NCBI GenBank assembly: GCA_036429605.1
Contig: CM071589.1
Location: 1,674,001 to 1,738,000 of the forward strand
Origin: Cladobotryum mycophilum
Lineage: Eukaryota > Ascomycota > Sordariomycetes > Hypocreales > Hypocreaceae
Reading direction: 5' to 3'
Length of the DNA: 64,000 bases
Position numbers and translations under genes: made by a program. Positions 32,506 through 44,500 of this stretch are shown in pieces (position 1 is the stretch's first letter; every line of letters begins with the position of its first letter). Below the pieces are notes generated by a model. That model saw only the letters and a list, made by a program, of their open reading frames with translations, had not been told where the DNA came from and ran no database searches.

Positions 32506-34220
32506 ATGCCAACGGTTCACCTCCTAGACTATGTTGCTGGAAACATTCGCAGCCTGGTGAATGCCATTGAGAAGCTGGGTTACGAAGTCGACTGGATTAG
32601 ATCCCCTGAAGATGTCCCCAAGGCAGAGGTTTGACATCCAACTCTCATCCATCTCCATCTTCACTTAATTACTTACCCTATACAGAAACTTATTCTCCCC
32701 GGTGTCGGACATTTTGGCCATTGTATGACCCAACTAGCGCAGGCCAACTACCTGCCTGCCATACAAAAACATATTGCCGATGGTAAACCATTTATGGGAA
32801 TATGTGTCGGCCTTCAAGCTCTGTTTCAGGGATCCGCAGAGGACCCTGATGTGCCCGGCATCGGTCTGATACCATCCTCTCTCACGAGGTTTGATAATCT
32901 GGACAAATCGGTTCCACACATTGGTTGGAACGGCGCCTTTACTGGGGGCAAGTCTATGTATGACTTGCGACCCGAGTCCAAGTATTACTATGTTCACACA
33001 TACAAGTCTCCTTATACCAAAGGGGAACTTGAAGCTAAAGGCTGGACTGTGGCGACGGGCACTTATGGAAAGGAGACTTTCATCGGTGCCATCGCAAAAG
33101 GCAACGTTTATGCCACGCAATTCCATCCAGAGAAGTCGGGAGTCGCTGGCTTACGAACCATTCGTGCTTTTCTTACCGGTTCAGGAGCGGAAGACCTTGG
33201 GAAAAGTCTCTCTTCATCCGATGCGATTATAGAACCTAAGGATGGACTGACACAGCGTGTCATTGCCTGCCTTGACGTTCGAACCAATGACCAAGGAGAT
33301 CTTGTGGTTACAAAGGGCGATCAGTATGATGTTCGCGAAAAGGGTGCAGACCGCAATGTTCGAAACTTGGGCAAGCCCGTAGAGTTGGCCAAGCGATACT
33401 ATGAAGATGGTGCTGACGAGGTGACATTTCTCAACATCACCTCCTTCCGTGACTGTCCTCTTGCCGACCTACCCATGCTTGAGGTACTTCGACAGACTTC
33501 TCGTACGGTGTTTGTGCCCCTTACCATTGGAGGCGGCATTCGCGACACGGTTGATACGGACGGAACTAAGGTCTCAGCTCTTGATATCGCCACCATGTAC
33601 TTCAAGTCCGGCGCCGATAAAGTGTCGATTGGATCTGATGCTGTCCTCGCGGCAGAGGAGTACTATTCCCTTGGCAAGAAGCTGTTCGGAAATACTGCTA
33701 TAGAACAAATCTCCCGTGCTTATGGCAATCAGGCGGTGGTCGTCAGCGTCGACCCAAAACGTGTTTACGTCCCCAAGCTTGATGCTACCCGCCACAGCAT
33801 CATCCATACCCCTTCCCTGGACCTCGCGGAGAGGTCTTCTGCTGGTACGCCTGTACCATCAGGGGCGGACGTGAGACCCGAGATATGGATGTGGTGGAGC
33901 TTTCCAAGGCCGTCGAGGCCATGGGCGCAGGCGAGATTCTACTCAACTGCATTGACAAGGATGGCACTAACAGTGGCTTTGATCTTGAGCTTATCATGCA
34001 GGTCAAGAAGGCTGTGAAAATTCCAGTTATTGCTTCGAGTGGTGCTGGTGTTCCCGAACACTTTGAAGAGGTGTTTAGCAAGACAACTACTGACGCCGCT
34101 CTCGGTGCTGGCATGTTTCATAGGGGAGAGTACACTGTGAAGCAGGTGAAGGAGTATCTGAAAGAGAAGGGGTTGTCAGTACGACAATTTGAAGGCGATC
34201 TCGATACCAATACTTTATAG
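32506..34220 (+). CDS. HIS7: Imidazole glycerol phosphate synthase (HisHF), one apparent frameshift
   Basis: This bifunctional enzyme makes imidazole glycerol phosphate and AICAR from PRFAR and glutamine, linking histidine and purine synthesis. The intron lies between exon 32506-32628 and exon 32686-34220. The N-terminal glutaminase half has the nucleophile Cys81 in GICVGLQ and His188/Glu190 in TQFHPEK. The cyclase half starts at VIACLDVRTND and contains TIGGGIRD and the C-terminal SSGAGVPEHFEE. The frame breaks near 33809-33817, within CATACCCCTTCCC: text upstream ends RHSIIHTP and the continuation PGPRGEVFCWYACTIRGG is in another frame. One added base gives 552 residues, which is, from memory, the length of the yeast enzyme. 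Both sides of the break are conserved, so an intron does not explain it. Assembly error is most likely. Confidence 0.93.
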
Positions 34221-34587
34221 ATGTCACATAGGTACACGCAGCAATGGCTAATATGATTTCAAAGAAGTCAAAAACGTTGTCAATCGATTCTGCGACCAGT
34301 TTTTATCTAGTCCGTGCAGTGATCCAAACCGTAGACCATGTCTCTGCCCCAAACTCCAGACTATGCGAGTTAGCTGGCGTCGTTACAGATGCCCATATTC
34401 AATCTGAAACAAACAAAATTCTCCAAAAATGATTCTGTGCGCTAACCCCATCTTACTGAAGAACAAAGGTAACACCACTCCAAAAATATGCCATCCAACC
34501 GAGGAAGGAATCAAGAAACAAAACAAAGCAAAACCCAAGTTTTCATCATCCAAATCAAGCAACCAAAAAGGCGCAACGAATTCAATA
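34221..34587. other. Convergent spacer between HIS7 and antizyme
   Basis: A 367-base spacer holding the 3' ends of both genes. A-rich on the plus strand near 34500-34570. Nothing else is seen. Confidence 0.6.
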
Positions 34588-35548
34588 CTAAGGTTCCATT
34601 CCCATAAACACCCACTGCTTGCTGGTGACATCAAGGTCGTTGGCCCAAAAGTCCAGAGTTGTCATGTCGAAGCCAACCCATTGAAGGCTCTTGATCAACT
34701 CGCGAGCCTTGTCGGCGGGTAGTCGGCGGTCGATACAAGTGACGATGTGGCTACAGCCCAAAGGACCATCACCTAGTTCAATAAGAGCCATAAGACTACA
34801 AGGTTCATTAGCACTCTTCTCACAGTAATAGGATCGACAATAGACTTACGCCCTTTTCAGGTCTCTGCCCATAACACCTTCGAAGTCGAAGAAAATGAAG
34901 AGGGATTTCTCCGTTCCATTATCTGCTACGAAGGCACGGAAGCTGGCTCCGCCAGCATAGTCCCAAACCTCCATCCAGGCATCGATCCAAAAGCCGGTAG
35001 ATTGGCTATCGATGCCAGCAAGAGGGAATTCCTTCTCGAGCTGGTGTTCGGGCGGTGGCGTTTGCATAAAAGCACCTGACAGTCCAGAGCCAATGGTCGA
35101 ACGGTTCCTCTCACCCAGGAACGCGGCCTCCATGGTCTCACAAAAGAATCTCTCACATTCTTCCCTGATCATAAGTGCTGCCCCCCTCGTCGCTCCAGGC
35201 GCCGGCCTGGGATGTCACGCTTCCTCTGTTTAGGAAGGAAAGTGAGCTCGTTAGACGAGGTTAATGCGGCGAGGGGGGACTTGAAGGTGGGGAGGGTAGG
35301 CCTGAGGAAGGGACCTCAGGAATACCACTCGGCCCCTAGATTGACAAGACATGTTAGCATACAGCGTTTATAGATGATCAGCATGTTGTAGTGGACATAC
35401 CGGCGACCCCCGTAGTGCAGTAGTGGAGGCCTTTAAGGCTGGCAGAAGAGTCGGTGATGTAGCAGGAGGCGAGGACGTTGACCTGGTGAGCAACAGCCTC
35501 GCCGTAAAGACTACTACTATTACTACTTTGGTTGATGATTGGCGACAT
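34588..35548 (-). CDS. OAZ: Ornithine decarboxylase antizyme with +1 frameshift
   Basis: Antizyme binds ornithine decarboxylase, stops it and sends it to the proteasome; high polyamines raise antizyme by promoting a +1 ribosomal frameshift. Exons are 35548-35401, 35335-34850 and 34795-34588. The first frame reads 55 codons to TAT TCC and then TGA (35318-35316); skipping the T continues as EVPSSGLPSPPSSPP. The main domain has IREECERFFCETM, EVWDYAGGASFRAFV, SLFIFFDFEGV and the C-terminal DFWANDLDVTSKQWVFMGMEP-type ending. Two more frame breaks fall at six-base runs, 35273-35278 and 35181-35186; one added base at each restores continuous antizyme-like text and, with the +1 shift, exactly 280 residues. 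Those two look like assembly errors, while the TCC-TGA site is the known recoding signal. Confidence 0.9.
35316..35324 (-). promoter_or_regulatory. Programmed +1 frameshift site (TAT TCC TGA)
   Basis: The zero frame ends with TCC followed by TGA, the same two codons as in animal antizymes. Reading GAG next, one base later, enters the antizyme main frame. The site follows a spliced exon junction by about ten bases. Confidence 0.85.
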
Positions 35549-37024
35549 TTTTATTCCGGTCCAGGGCTGTCGACTTGAAGATGTTATCGTGAGAAGTTCT
35601 TGGTTGGATTTACGAGCCAAGGGGCTTCGTTCGACAGAGTCAGTGGGTGGCGAAATGGTATTGGTGGCCGTTTGGTAATGCGATGCAAAGCAGCCGATTC
35701 GGAGTCGATGGAAGATGCGATCAGAGATTGCTGATTCGAAAAAGATAATCTCTGGGGGATAAAGCGCCTGTCGTATCTGATAAGACTTGAATTGATGGAT
35801 ATGGTTGGGGCTGGTTGGGCTGTTGTGCAGTTTGGGCAGCGTCCAAGTGCTGGTGATTGTTCGTCGTTGTTGGTGATGCAATTGGAACAAAAAGTTTCGA
35901 AAGTTCGAAAGCGGAGAAAGAAAATGGCAATGGCCTCCCTCTGGTCTGCTGACTACTAGGTACAGTGCTACAGTACTTAAGTACATACTATTGCACCCGC
36001 TTATGCGGCGGCCGGCGCTATTTGATGAGTTCGGCTTCAGCGGGGCGGGGTTCAAGGCCCCCTTCTGTATTTCAGCGCCAATCACCGAGGTTCGCCAAGA
36101 TTATAGGTCGCAATGCCCCTGTGTTTGTTTCGGATTACGCACAGTACGCATACATGTCCTTGTGTATGTGTGATACTGTGTGAATTGGGCCTCCGATACT
36201 ATACCGAACGGCAAAACGGCGCTCCTTGTTTATTCAACTTCACTAATACCATCATCGTGACGAACATGCCGCCCCCAAGGGAGTGATGCATAGCTGTTGC
36301 ATAACATCCATGTCAGTTTTGAGTGATTATCCAGGTATTGGTATGTTCCCAGGAATCCTCAACCGCGAGGGAGGAGGACATGGACAGTGCATCTTAGATA
36401 TCAAGCCCTGTTGCTGTAAGACGAAACACTGTCTAATATACAGTAAGGAGGCTTGTAAACATGGCTTGGCACCTGCAGACTCAAAGACACAAACAAGCAA
36501 ACAAAGGAAACATTCCATTCAAATCAAAACAGTAGCGAATGATTGCTTCTCAGCGTATTACACCCCGGGTAGCCTCGTCAGCCATGTAGTCCATGTGTCA
36601 AGGATACGTGTCCTGCCTAATGTAGTAGTACATGCAGCACGAACAACCTTGACGCCTTTTGAAACTTTCCAAGCAAAAAGGTAATACAAATAATACATAG
36701 CAGATTAATATTCACAATTCCCAGTTATATCCCATATTCCGTCCCAATACGGAGCACACTCTGTAGAGACCATGGTATGAATCCCTGTTGCTCAATCCTA
36801 TATATAAACAGCCGTGAATGCACCTCTCCATCCAGACTGCTTCTACTTGCACATGATTCCTCTGACCGCTTCGCTATACCCAATGGCTTTCTTTATAGAT
36901 GCAATAGTCCCTGTGTTCAAAACGACCCAAAGAAAATGTAGAATGATGTAGGCATCTCGTTACCCTGGCAGATGCGCTGAAATATTAAAATCAAATAATG
37001 CTTCTCCGGGCTCCTTTTGTCCAA
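35549..37024. other. Antizyme promoter and ArfGAP 3' flank
   Basis: No gene is supported. The antizyme leader starts at 35549; an ACTAGGTAC box followed by ACAGTACTTAAGTAC lies at 35955-35981. ATACGGAGCACACTCTGTA near 36748-36766 resembles the recurring GTACTCCGTA motif. The rest up to 37024 is unremarkable. Confidence 0.5.
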
Positions 37025-39176
37025 TCACATGTGTCTCGCACTGAGGCTTGCAAACGCATCGGGACTGTGCCGGCCATTGGTCCAGGCCATGTCCATGCCC
37101 AGATTAACACTCTCTCTACTAGTCTTTCGATCCGTGGCGAAGACATCCGAAGCTACTGATACCGGCCCGTTTTTCATAAAGGGGTTTGTGCTGCTTGGAA
37201 TCGGCTGTGAAACACTTCGGGACTGTACTGGCATTGGGGCTGGCTGTAGAGTTTGTGCGGCAGAAATGCCATCATCAGACATAAGAGGAGCCTGTCCCAG
37301 CAGACCAGAATCAGAGGGGACACCTAATGGACGAATAGCTTGAGGTTGGCTATACAGAGCAAGAATCGCGGCTTTATCTTGGCGCTTGGGCTGCCAGAAT
37401 TGTTGCTGCCCAAAAGGCTGTTGACCTGTCTGCACTGGGTACTGCATCATACTATTAAGGAAAGGGTTTGTACTTGTATGCTGTGGTTGAAGTGGTGATG
37501 GCATCTGAAAAACAGTTGATTGGGACTGTTCCGGGATTTGGCTTAGAGGAGGTGACGCTATTCGGGTTGGCGACCGAGTGAACGGATTGTTTGCGTATGC
37601 CGATTGCGCCTGCGCTGTATTGACAGATATACTTTGCTGAGTTTGTTGCTGAAAAGGAGACGCTTGTTGCGACAAGAACGGATTATAGCCAGTTTGCTGT
37701 GGCATTAGAGACTGGGGTACGGGTTGTGGGTATGTCATGTTGCTCTGAAAACCCATACTTTGGTAGGTCTCGATAAATGACGGAGTGGACGACGTTGGTG
37801 ATTGGTATCTTGAGAACTGGTGTGGCTGCTGCGATACTATCCCACCCGTATGGTGAGGGAAGAGGGGTTGCGCCGGTGCCAAGGATAGGTTTTGGAACGC
37901 TTGGTTGACAAAATCGGTTTGCTGCGATGGCACTCCAAAGGGATTCGTAGAGTGCATATAAGGGTTATTATTCTGGAGTGTACCAGTGGAGTGTGCCGTC
38001 TGTGGTGGAGCGGGGGGTATCATATCAAACGGATTCGTGGACGGCGCGAAAGCTGTTGTCGGCCGGTCCAGAGTAGCAGATCTCAGGGGTATAGTTAAGC
38101 CTGCGCCTAGGCTTGCCGAGTCTGAGCCTACGGGAGTCAGTGATCTTGATGTTCTTAGTGTTCTCTCAGCCGATGCTGCGGCAGGGGCTGGAGATTGTCG
38201 GTCGCCTTCGCCGAGGCGAACAAGTGCCTCGACTGCTCGTTCCAAGCTTCCATTCACCCCTTTAAGGATCATTGCATTCCGCTGGTCATCTTGAAATCCC
38301 ATGTCGCGAAGTCGAGCCAGCTTCTTGTCCGTGTCATCCTCACCATAGTCTACCGTGGCACCAAAGACTTTAGATTGCTTGTTTGTCATTGACGATAAGC
38401 TTCCGGCGGGGGCTTCGTGCGCAGCAGCATGTTTCGCTTCCTTCCTTGACCTTGAAGAGAGTGGGAATATAGACGAGGCAGAGCGGAAACCGAATTTCGA
38501 ATTCTTTGGCGGTAGCGGCGGCGGCGTGCCTTCATCCAAATGAGGTTTCTTGGACTTTCCAGACTGGCTACCGACATTGTTTATGTACTTTTGCCTTATG
38601 AATCGTTCCATAGCAGAGTCGACCTCATCGGCATCGATAGGTACCGGTGGCTTTTTGCCCTCTGGGTTATAGATCTTATTCGAGGCGAGATTGCCGACCT
38701 TGCGCATGTTCTACAGACACTGGTGAGCCTGAGCCGTTCGATATCAAGCCGCGGGAAAGGGAAAGGCTGCGCTCACGTCGACTTGTTCGTTTGTCCAAGC
38801 ATCCATGCTCAAGGACTTGACCTTGGAGATGTGTGTTCCCAGCTTCCGGTGGATTGCCGCACATCGCATACACAGAAAGACGCCCAACTATAACCCAACG
38901 TTAGTGCTGCGCCAGGTCGCATTTAGAGAGGCCCACTGATGCCCTCGGAAGGCCTGCGGATAGGGAAATCGTACGCTCCATGAAGCCCAGGCTGTGACAC
39001 AAAACATGGTTAGCCAAACTTTGAAGCTTCGTCGTACGGGTAGGTTGGGTTTAATAGCTACCTGGATTGCGCGCGTGACAGTCGGCGCATTGGTCGTTAC
39101 CCGGAGTAGAATGTACCAGATCCTGGAGAACAGCCTCGTTACGCGCCTGCTGGCGCTTGCTCAAGGTCCCCGTCAT
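37025..39176 (-). CDS. ArfGAP with UBA domain (Gts1/Ucp3-like)
   Basis: ArfGAPs stimulate GTP hydrolysis by Arf proteins on Golgi and endosome membranes. Four exons, 39176-39062, 38991-38975 (only 17 bases), 38887-38777 and 38710-37025, give 642 residues. The zinc finger is CADC (Cys30, Cys33), sixteen residues, then CMRC (Cys50, Cys53), exactly the family spacing; the catalytic Arg is R58 in IHRKLGTHISKVKSLSMDAW-type text. A UBA domain follows at about residues 205-245 (LARLRDMGFQDDQRNA). The rest is Gln/Pro/Ser-rich with repeated NPF motifs (STNPFDMI, STNPFGVP, STNPFLN, STNPFMKN), which in other proteins bind EH domains of endocytic adaptors. The NPF repeats and the UBA domain suggest endocytosis or endosomal recycling. 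Splice sites are GT-AG throughout. Confidence 0.92.
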
Positions 39177-41572
39177 GGTTGTCGACTTTTCTGTTTCTGC
39201 ACCTTGTATAATAATCGATGGGTTAAGGCGTCGCGCGCGAGTGTCTTTTCAATCGTAGGAGAGTTTGGGAAGCAGCAGTGATCGACCAGGAGGTATGGAT
39301 GTATTCGGTTTGGGCGGACGGTGAGCTGCAGGATGGGGGGTGGGATTCAAGCAAGGGTCATGGCCATCAAAGGCACAGGAGGCCCAGCTGGGCAGTTTGA
39401 TTCGCACAAGAACAAGAGGTCAATTATCGCTTTGAACAGCCAAATGAGCACCTGAAAGAAAGTACAAGAAAGTATTAGACAAGGGAAAGAAAAGAAAGGT
39501 AAGAGCGCCAGAAGGCCAGCGATCCATCGATGCAGCAAGCGATTCAGTTATTTGCAGTTGATTGGAGAGAAAAGGGAGCTTTCAAGAAGCAATTATTATT
39601 TACCCGACCGCGCCTTAGCCTGAAGATGCTACAACGACGAATCCACGGCGCAGAAAACAACCGCCACAGTGGGGTTCTTCTTCTTCTCGCTGTTCCATTC
39701 ACTGGAAGAGGGCTTCACTTTGTCTCTGAACGAACAAACAACGAGCCCAGCCCAGATGCCAATGGATCCATCCGTGGAGAAGAGAGGGACGGGCAAACTG
39801 GACATGCATGAATTTTTCAGGCGCCAATTTTGCATACTAAAACCAATAAGGCATCTATAGCGGGGTGAGAGACAAACAGACCTCCATGGCTAACGGGAGC
39901 AATATTGAAAGGGGAAATCTAAGACGATGAAATCTAGGTACCAACGAACAGAATGCTACCCTAGCATGGAGCATGGGGTAAGGATAGGTATTGGGCATAC
40001 TCCAGTACTAGGTATGTGACGAACACTGGTGATGATGCTGGGGGAGGCGAGATATTCAGTCATACAAGTACCCGTTATTGAAGTAGAGATCTGTCAGGAT
40101 GCTAGGTAGTGGTATGATTGACAATGGCCTTCTCTTCGATTACTAAGTACTGCATTACCTAAGGCACCGATGGTCCGCTAATGTTTCCATCTGGCGGTTT
40201 CTTACACACAAGAGTTGGATGGATAATGCTACCTACCCATTCTCTCGGATAAGAGCAGCGCTATAGGGTGCGTTCTATGTGGTTATTATGTGTTCACATT
40301 GTATTGATAATTTTACGGCCTCATCTTACTCAGACGACTTGCAACCCGCCAAGTCCAAATAGATGACATTTCCTCATTACGAAGAGGCCCATCAATGCGT
40401 AATGCCATGCAAACTAATGCATCATTTGTCTCAGTGAGTTGCGCCCAAAGCATAGGTAATGGAATGTGTCCAACCGTCGAAAGGCACCTAAATAATGTTT
40501 GTTCATCATCATTCTTCTCAACTTACAAATAGCCACTGGTGGTATATCATAAGAACCACCTAACCTAGTAGTAATATATTTTACATATTCTATATTTTGT
40601 CATACCGAGGCGTCTGGTTTTATGACGTCAAGTTGGCGAATCCCAAGACACACAGACCCTGACAGCGGACGGTTACATTCAGTCAACGGCCACGGTGTCC
40701 GGACTCCGAGAACGAGCTACGGAAAACGGCTGCGAGTATTAATCGGATCTGCTGAGGGATGGAGCGGCATGTGTTCAATCACGTTGGAGTTCTCTGGGAC
40801 CGTTAGGCTCCGGGCCAGCCGGGAGACGACGGCTTTGATGGGCTCATGAAAGTTGGGTTCTCTTAACAGAAAGTAGGTACAGATCAACTCACAAAGAACA
40901 CGTAACCTGAATACGTTGGGGACAACAATGCCTAAACAAAAGAGGAAATGATACATGGAAAAGGAATGAAATGAAACGCATCCATTCTTTATTAGCAAAG
41001 AAAAACACGCAACACTTGTACATACTTGTACTATCCCGTTAATTGAACCAACCTCCTCCTCCTCCTCCTCCTCCGAGCGCCGGCGTAGGAATCCATACCC
41101 AGCATGGGATGCTAGGCATCTCCTGAACCCCTGGCCATTTAGTGATCCCATGGTGGGCTTACGGCGCCCAAAGCTTCCCCCAACTGGAAGCGTATGGAAC
41201 ACTGAACTGTTAGAAGGGCCCCCCTGGACCTCAGCCACTAAAACACCCCTCCTTTCGCCCAGCCTCAGGCCCGTTAAGCCCCATCGAGCTTCCAAACGCG
41301 ACGGAGAGGTCCCCACCATACGTCTATCCCGAGCCTTGTGTGTTGAGACCAGCCTCGAATATCTACCCATCATAAGGCGAGGTCCGGACAACGCAACCTC
41401 GGCGTCCTCTTGCTCCGTCAGCTCTTCGTTTCCTGCAACTTCTGTCCATCATCTAGAATCGACAAGGGCCCCGAGCAACCCGACATGGAAATCTGTTAAA
41501 ACCTCAGCTCCATCATCTGAAATCCCCACCCCACCATCGATACGAACAGCCTGTTTGCTCCCATAAGCTACA
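39177..41572. other. Divergent ArfGAP-OSH3 intergenic region
   Basis: No gene is supported although both strands have open frames near 40717-41566. Items: GTACTAGGTATG near 40005-40016, a CTAGTAGTAATATATT AT-rich patch near 40565-40580, a TCC repeat at 41052-41074 and a CCCC-rich leader before OSH3. Confidence 0.5.
41052..41074. repeat. TCC/CCT trinucleotide repeat
   Basis: About seven perfect CCT units about 500 bases upstream of the OSH3 start, probably in its promoter or leader. Confidence 0.9.
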
Positions 41573-44500
41573 ATGGCTGGCATAGAAAGACTCGAAGTCC
41601 ACAGCAGAGTACGATTTCCACAAGTTTCCCTGAATTACGGGATGCCCATTTATGCACCACCAACTAACATGTCGTAGTCCTACATTGTCCGCTGGGTCAG
41701 GGTAGAGGAAGGCAACACACTATCATGGAGCGTCCAACCACACAAAAAGTCCATGTAAGCTAGCATCTAGACCTCCGCATGTCCTACTGTCTCTAACAAT
41801 ATTGTTGCATAGAAATTTCGGCATCGTGAAGCATCCGGGTAATGGTGCGACGACTCTTGTTTCCGTACCAGGCGACGATCCCCAATCAGGCACCCATCAT
41901 ACCCAAGGAGTTGCTGAGGGCAGATCCGGTCGGTTTTCTAAGAAGGACGTTACGGCACAAGAGCTTTTATCCAACAAAGGCTTTATATCAATTAAATGGG
42001 CTGGAAAATGCGAGGCGGACAAAGTGTCCATGGGGGCGTACGACGTGCCAATCGGCCAGGCTGGCATGTACGGTCTTGTCTTTGACAATACCTTCTCCAA
42101 GCAGACCTCCAAGACTGCCACTTTCGTCGTCCTCACATACCCAACCGGCGCAGCCCCTCAAAGTGCAAACAACATACCGAATCTTCAGCTACCTAATGCT
42201 CGCTGGAGCCAGTCCAGTCTGGGGAAGCAGAACTTTACCCGTCAAGATGGTGCAGCGACCGGCTCAGTCGAAAGTCTTCACTCCGTAGGTGGCCAGGCAG
42301 CTCCGACATCGTCGGGTCGTGATGGAGTGCTCTCGGCGAGTTATCATGTAGGCACACTGTCAAAGAGACGACGGAAGAAGGGTCAAGGCTATGCACGCCG
42401 CTTTTTCTCTCTGGATTATTCCACTTGCACCCTTTCATATTATTACAATCGAAGCTCATCAGCTCTCCGCGGAGCAATCCCCTTGAGTTTGGCCGCAATC
42501 GCTGCAGATGAGAGAAGAAGGGAAATCAGCATTGATTCTGGAGCCGAGGTTTGGCACTTGAAAGCCCCCAACGATAGAGAGTTTCAGGAATGGGCTCATG
42601 CTCTGGAGAAAGCAAGTCGACTAGCAAGAGGTCTTGAAACACTTCAACGACCCCCGAAACCTGGTTTGAAGGTAGATCACCGTACGTTGAAGCAACCCTT
42701 CCAAGCAACCCAAGAGGAGGACGTTGAATGGCAACAAGTGGAAACGTTGGTCAGCCGTGTCGTCGGTACCCGTGATGCACTGCGTCGCTTGACTAAGGAG
42801 GTTGCGGCTCTGCCAAAGCCGCCTGCTTCTTCACATTTAGTAGGTGCACCTGGAAGTGGTCTCGACGACGGAAATGAGGGCCATCTGACTCAGCCTGAGA
42901 AGAAGTCATTCTGGAAGCGCAAGTCTAGCGGTTCCGCATTGACTTCTTCAGGCATGCAGCAAAATATGACATCGACAATGCCTCTTCCTTCTTCTGGAAG
43001 CCTGACTACGGGCATGGCTTCAAATAGCGGTGATATCAGCAGGCGCAAATCCAATCGGTCTGTACAGGAAGAAAAGTGTCTTCATGATCACTGCGGGGCA
43101 CTGCTGGCGGACCTTGATTCGGTAGTTGGTGAATTCACGGCTCTCATCAACAAGAGTAAGATGCGCCGATTGCCGGTAGCTGTAGCTTCCGATACAGCTT
43201 CCCGTCGGAGCATTGAAACAGTCTCCACGACGGATGAATTCTTTGATGCTGAGGATGCTGGTACAAGGGTCGTCAAGATTGATGCTAGTGAAGATGAGAC
43301 CCACGAGTCGGAAGTCGACGATACATCATCACATGACAACTCATCCATCTCGTCGGGTGAAGAGGACGACTCTCTCAGGCACGATGGCGCGAATACGCTG
43401 TACCCAGCGAAATCAAAGAGTCTTGTCCCACTTCCCATCGACACGCTGGTCAAGAGGAGAACCGCTATACCGCCGGCGACCGTTTTGCCCCCAAGCCTTA
43501 TTGCGTTTGTTCGCAAGAACGTCGGCAAGGATCTCAGCACGATCAGCATGCCCGTGTCTGCAAACGAACCCACCTCTTTGTTGCAGAAGTTTGCTGAGCA
43601 ACTTGAGTATGCACACCTTTTGGATGAAGCTGTGAAACAGAAGTCTGTCACGGACCGACTACTATTTGTGGCTGCTTTTGCCATCTCACAGTTTAGCAAT
43701 GGCCGTGCCAAGGAGCGTGCTATACGAAAGCCATTCAACCCTCTGCTTGGTGAAACCTTCGAACTCGTTCGCTCAAATAAAGAAGTGCCTGGTGGATTCC
43801 GACTTCTTGTGGAGAAGGTATCTCATCGACCTGTCAAGCTAGCCATGCAGGCGGATTCGGCAAACTGGTCCATGTCACAGTCGCCTGCTCCGGGTCAGAA
43901 ATTCTGGGGTAAGAGTGCTGAAATCACGACCGATGGCCGAGTAAGAATTGCTTTGCGATTGCCTGAAGGAACCGATGAGCTCTACTCGTGGAATATTGCA
44001 ACCATGTTTCTCCGAAATGTTGTCATGGGCGAGAAATATGTGGAGCCTGTAGGAACAATGAGCGTTGCCAATGATACCACTGGCCATAAAGCCGCCGTTG
44101 AGTTTAGAAGCAAAGGCATGTTTGGTGGAAGAGCCGAGGACGTCAACGTGGAAACCTTTGATCCCGATGGCGGCGATACCGGAAATGGGCTGACGGGTAC
44201 ATGGACCGGTGGGCTCAAGGCGTCCGGGTTTGGCAGGTTTGCCGGGGAAGAAATCTGGAAGGTGGGAGACATGGTTGACAATGCTTCTCAGACCTATGGC
44301 ATGACGGCATTCGCAGCATCGCTGAATGAAATCACGGAGATTGAAAATGGCAAGCTTCCTCCCACAGACTGCAGGTTGCGTCCTGACCAGCGGTTTGCTG
44401 AGCAAGGGAAGCTTGATGACGCCGAGCTTTGGAAGCAGAAGCTCGAGGAAGCGCAGCGTGCCCGCCGGCGGGTTACGGAGGAGAGGGGCGAAGAACACCA

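Noticed and set aside
40717..41566. Two opposed open frames upstream of OSH3
   Set aside because: They overlap each other antisense, have no motif and lie in the probable leader of OSH3.
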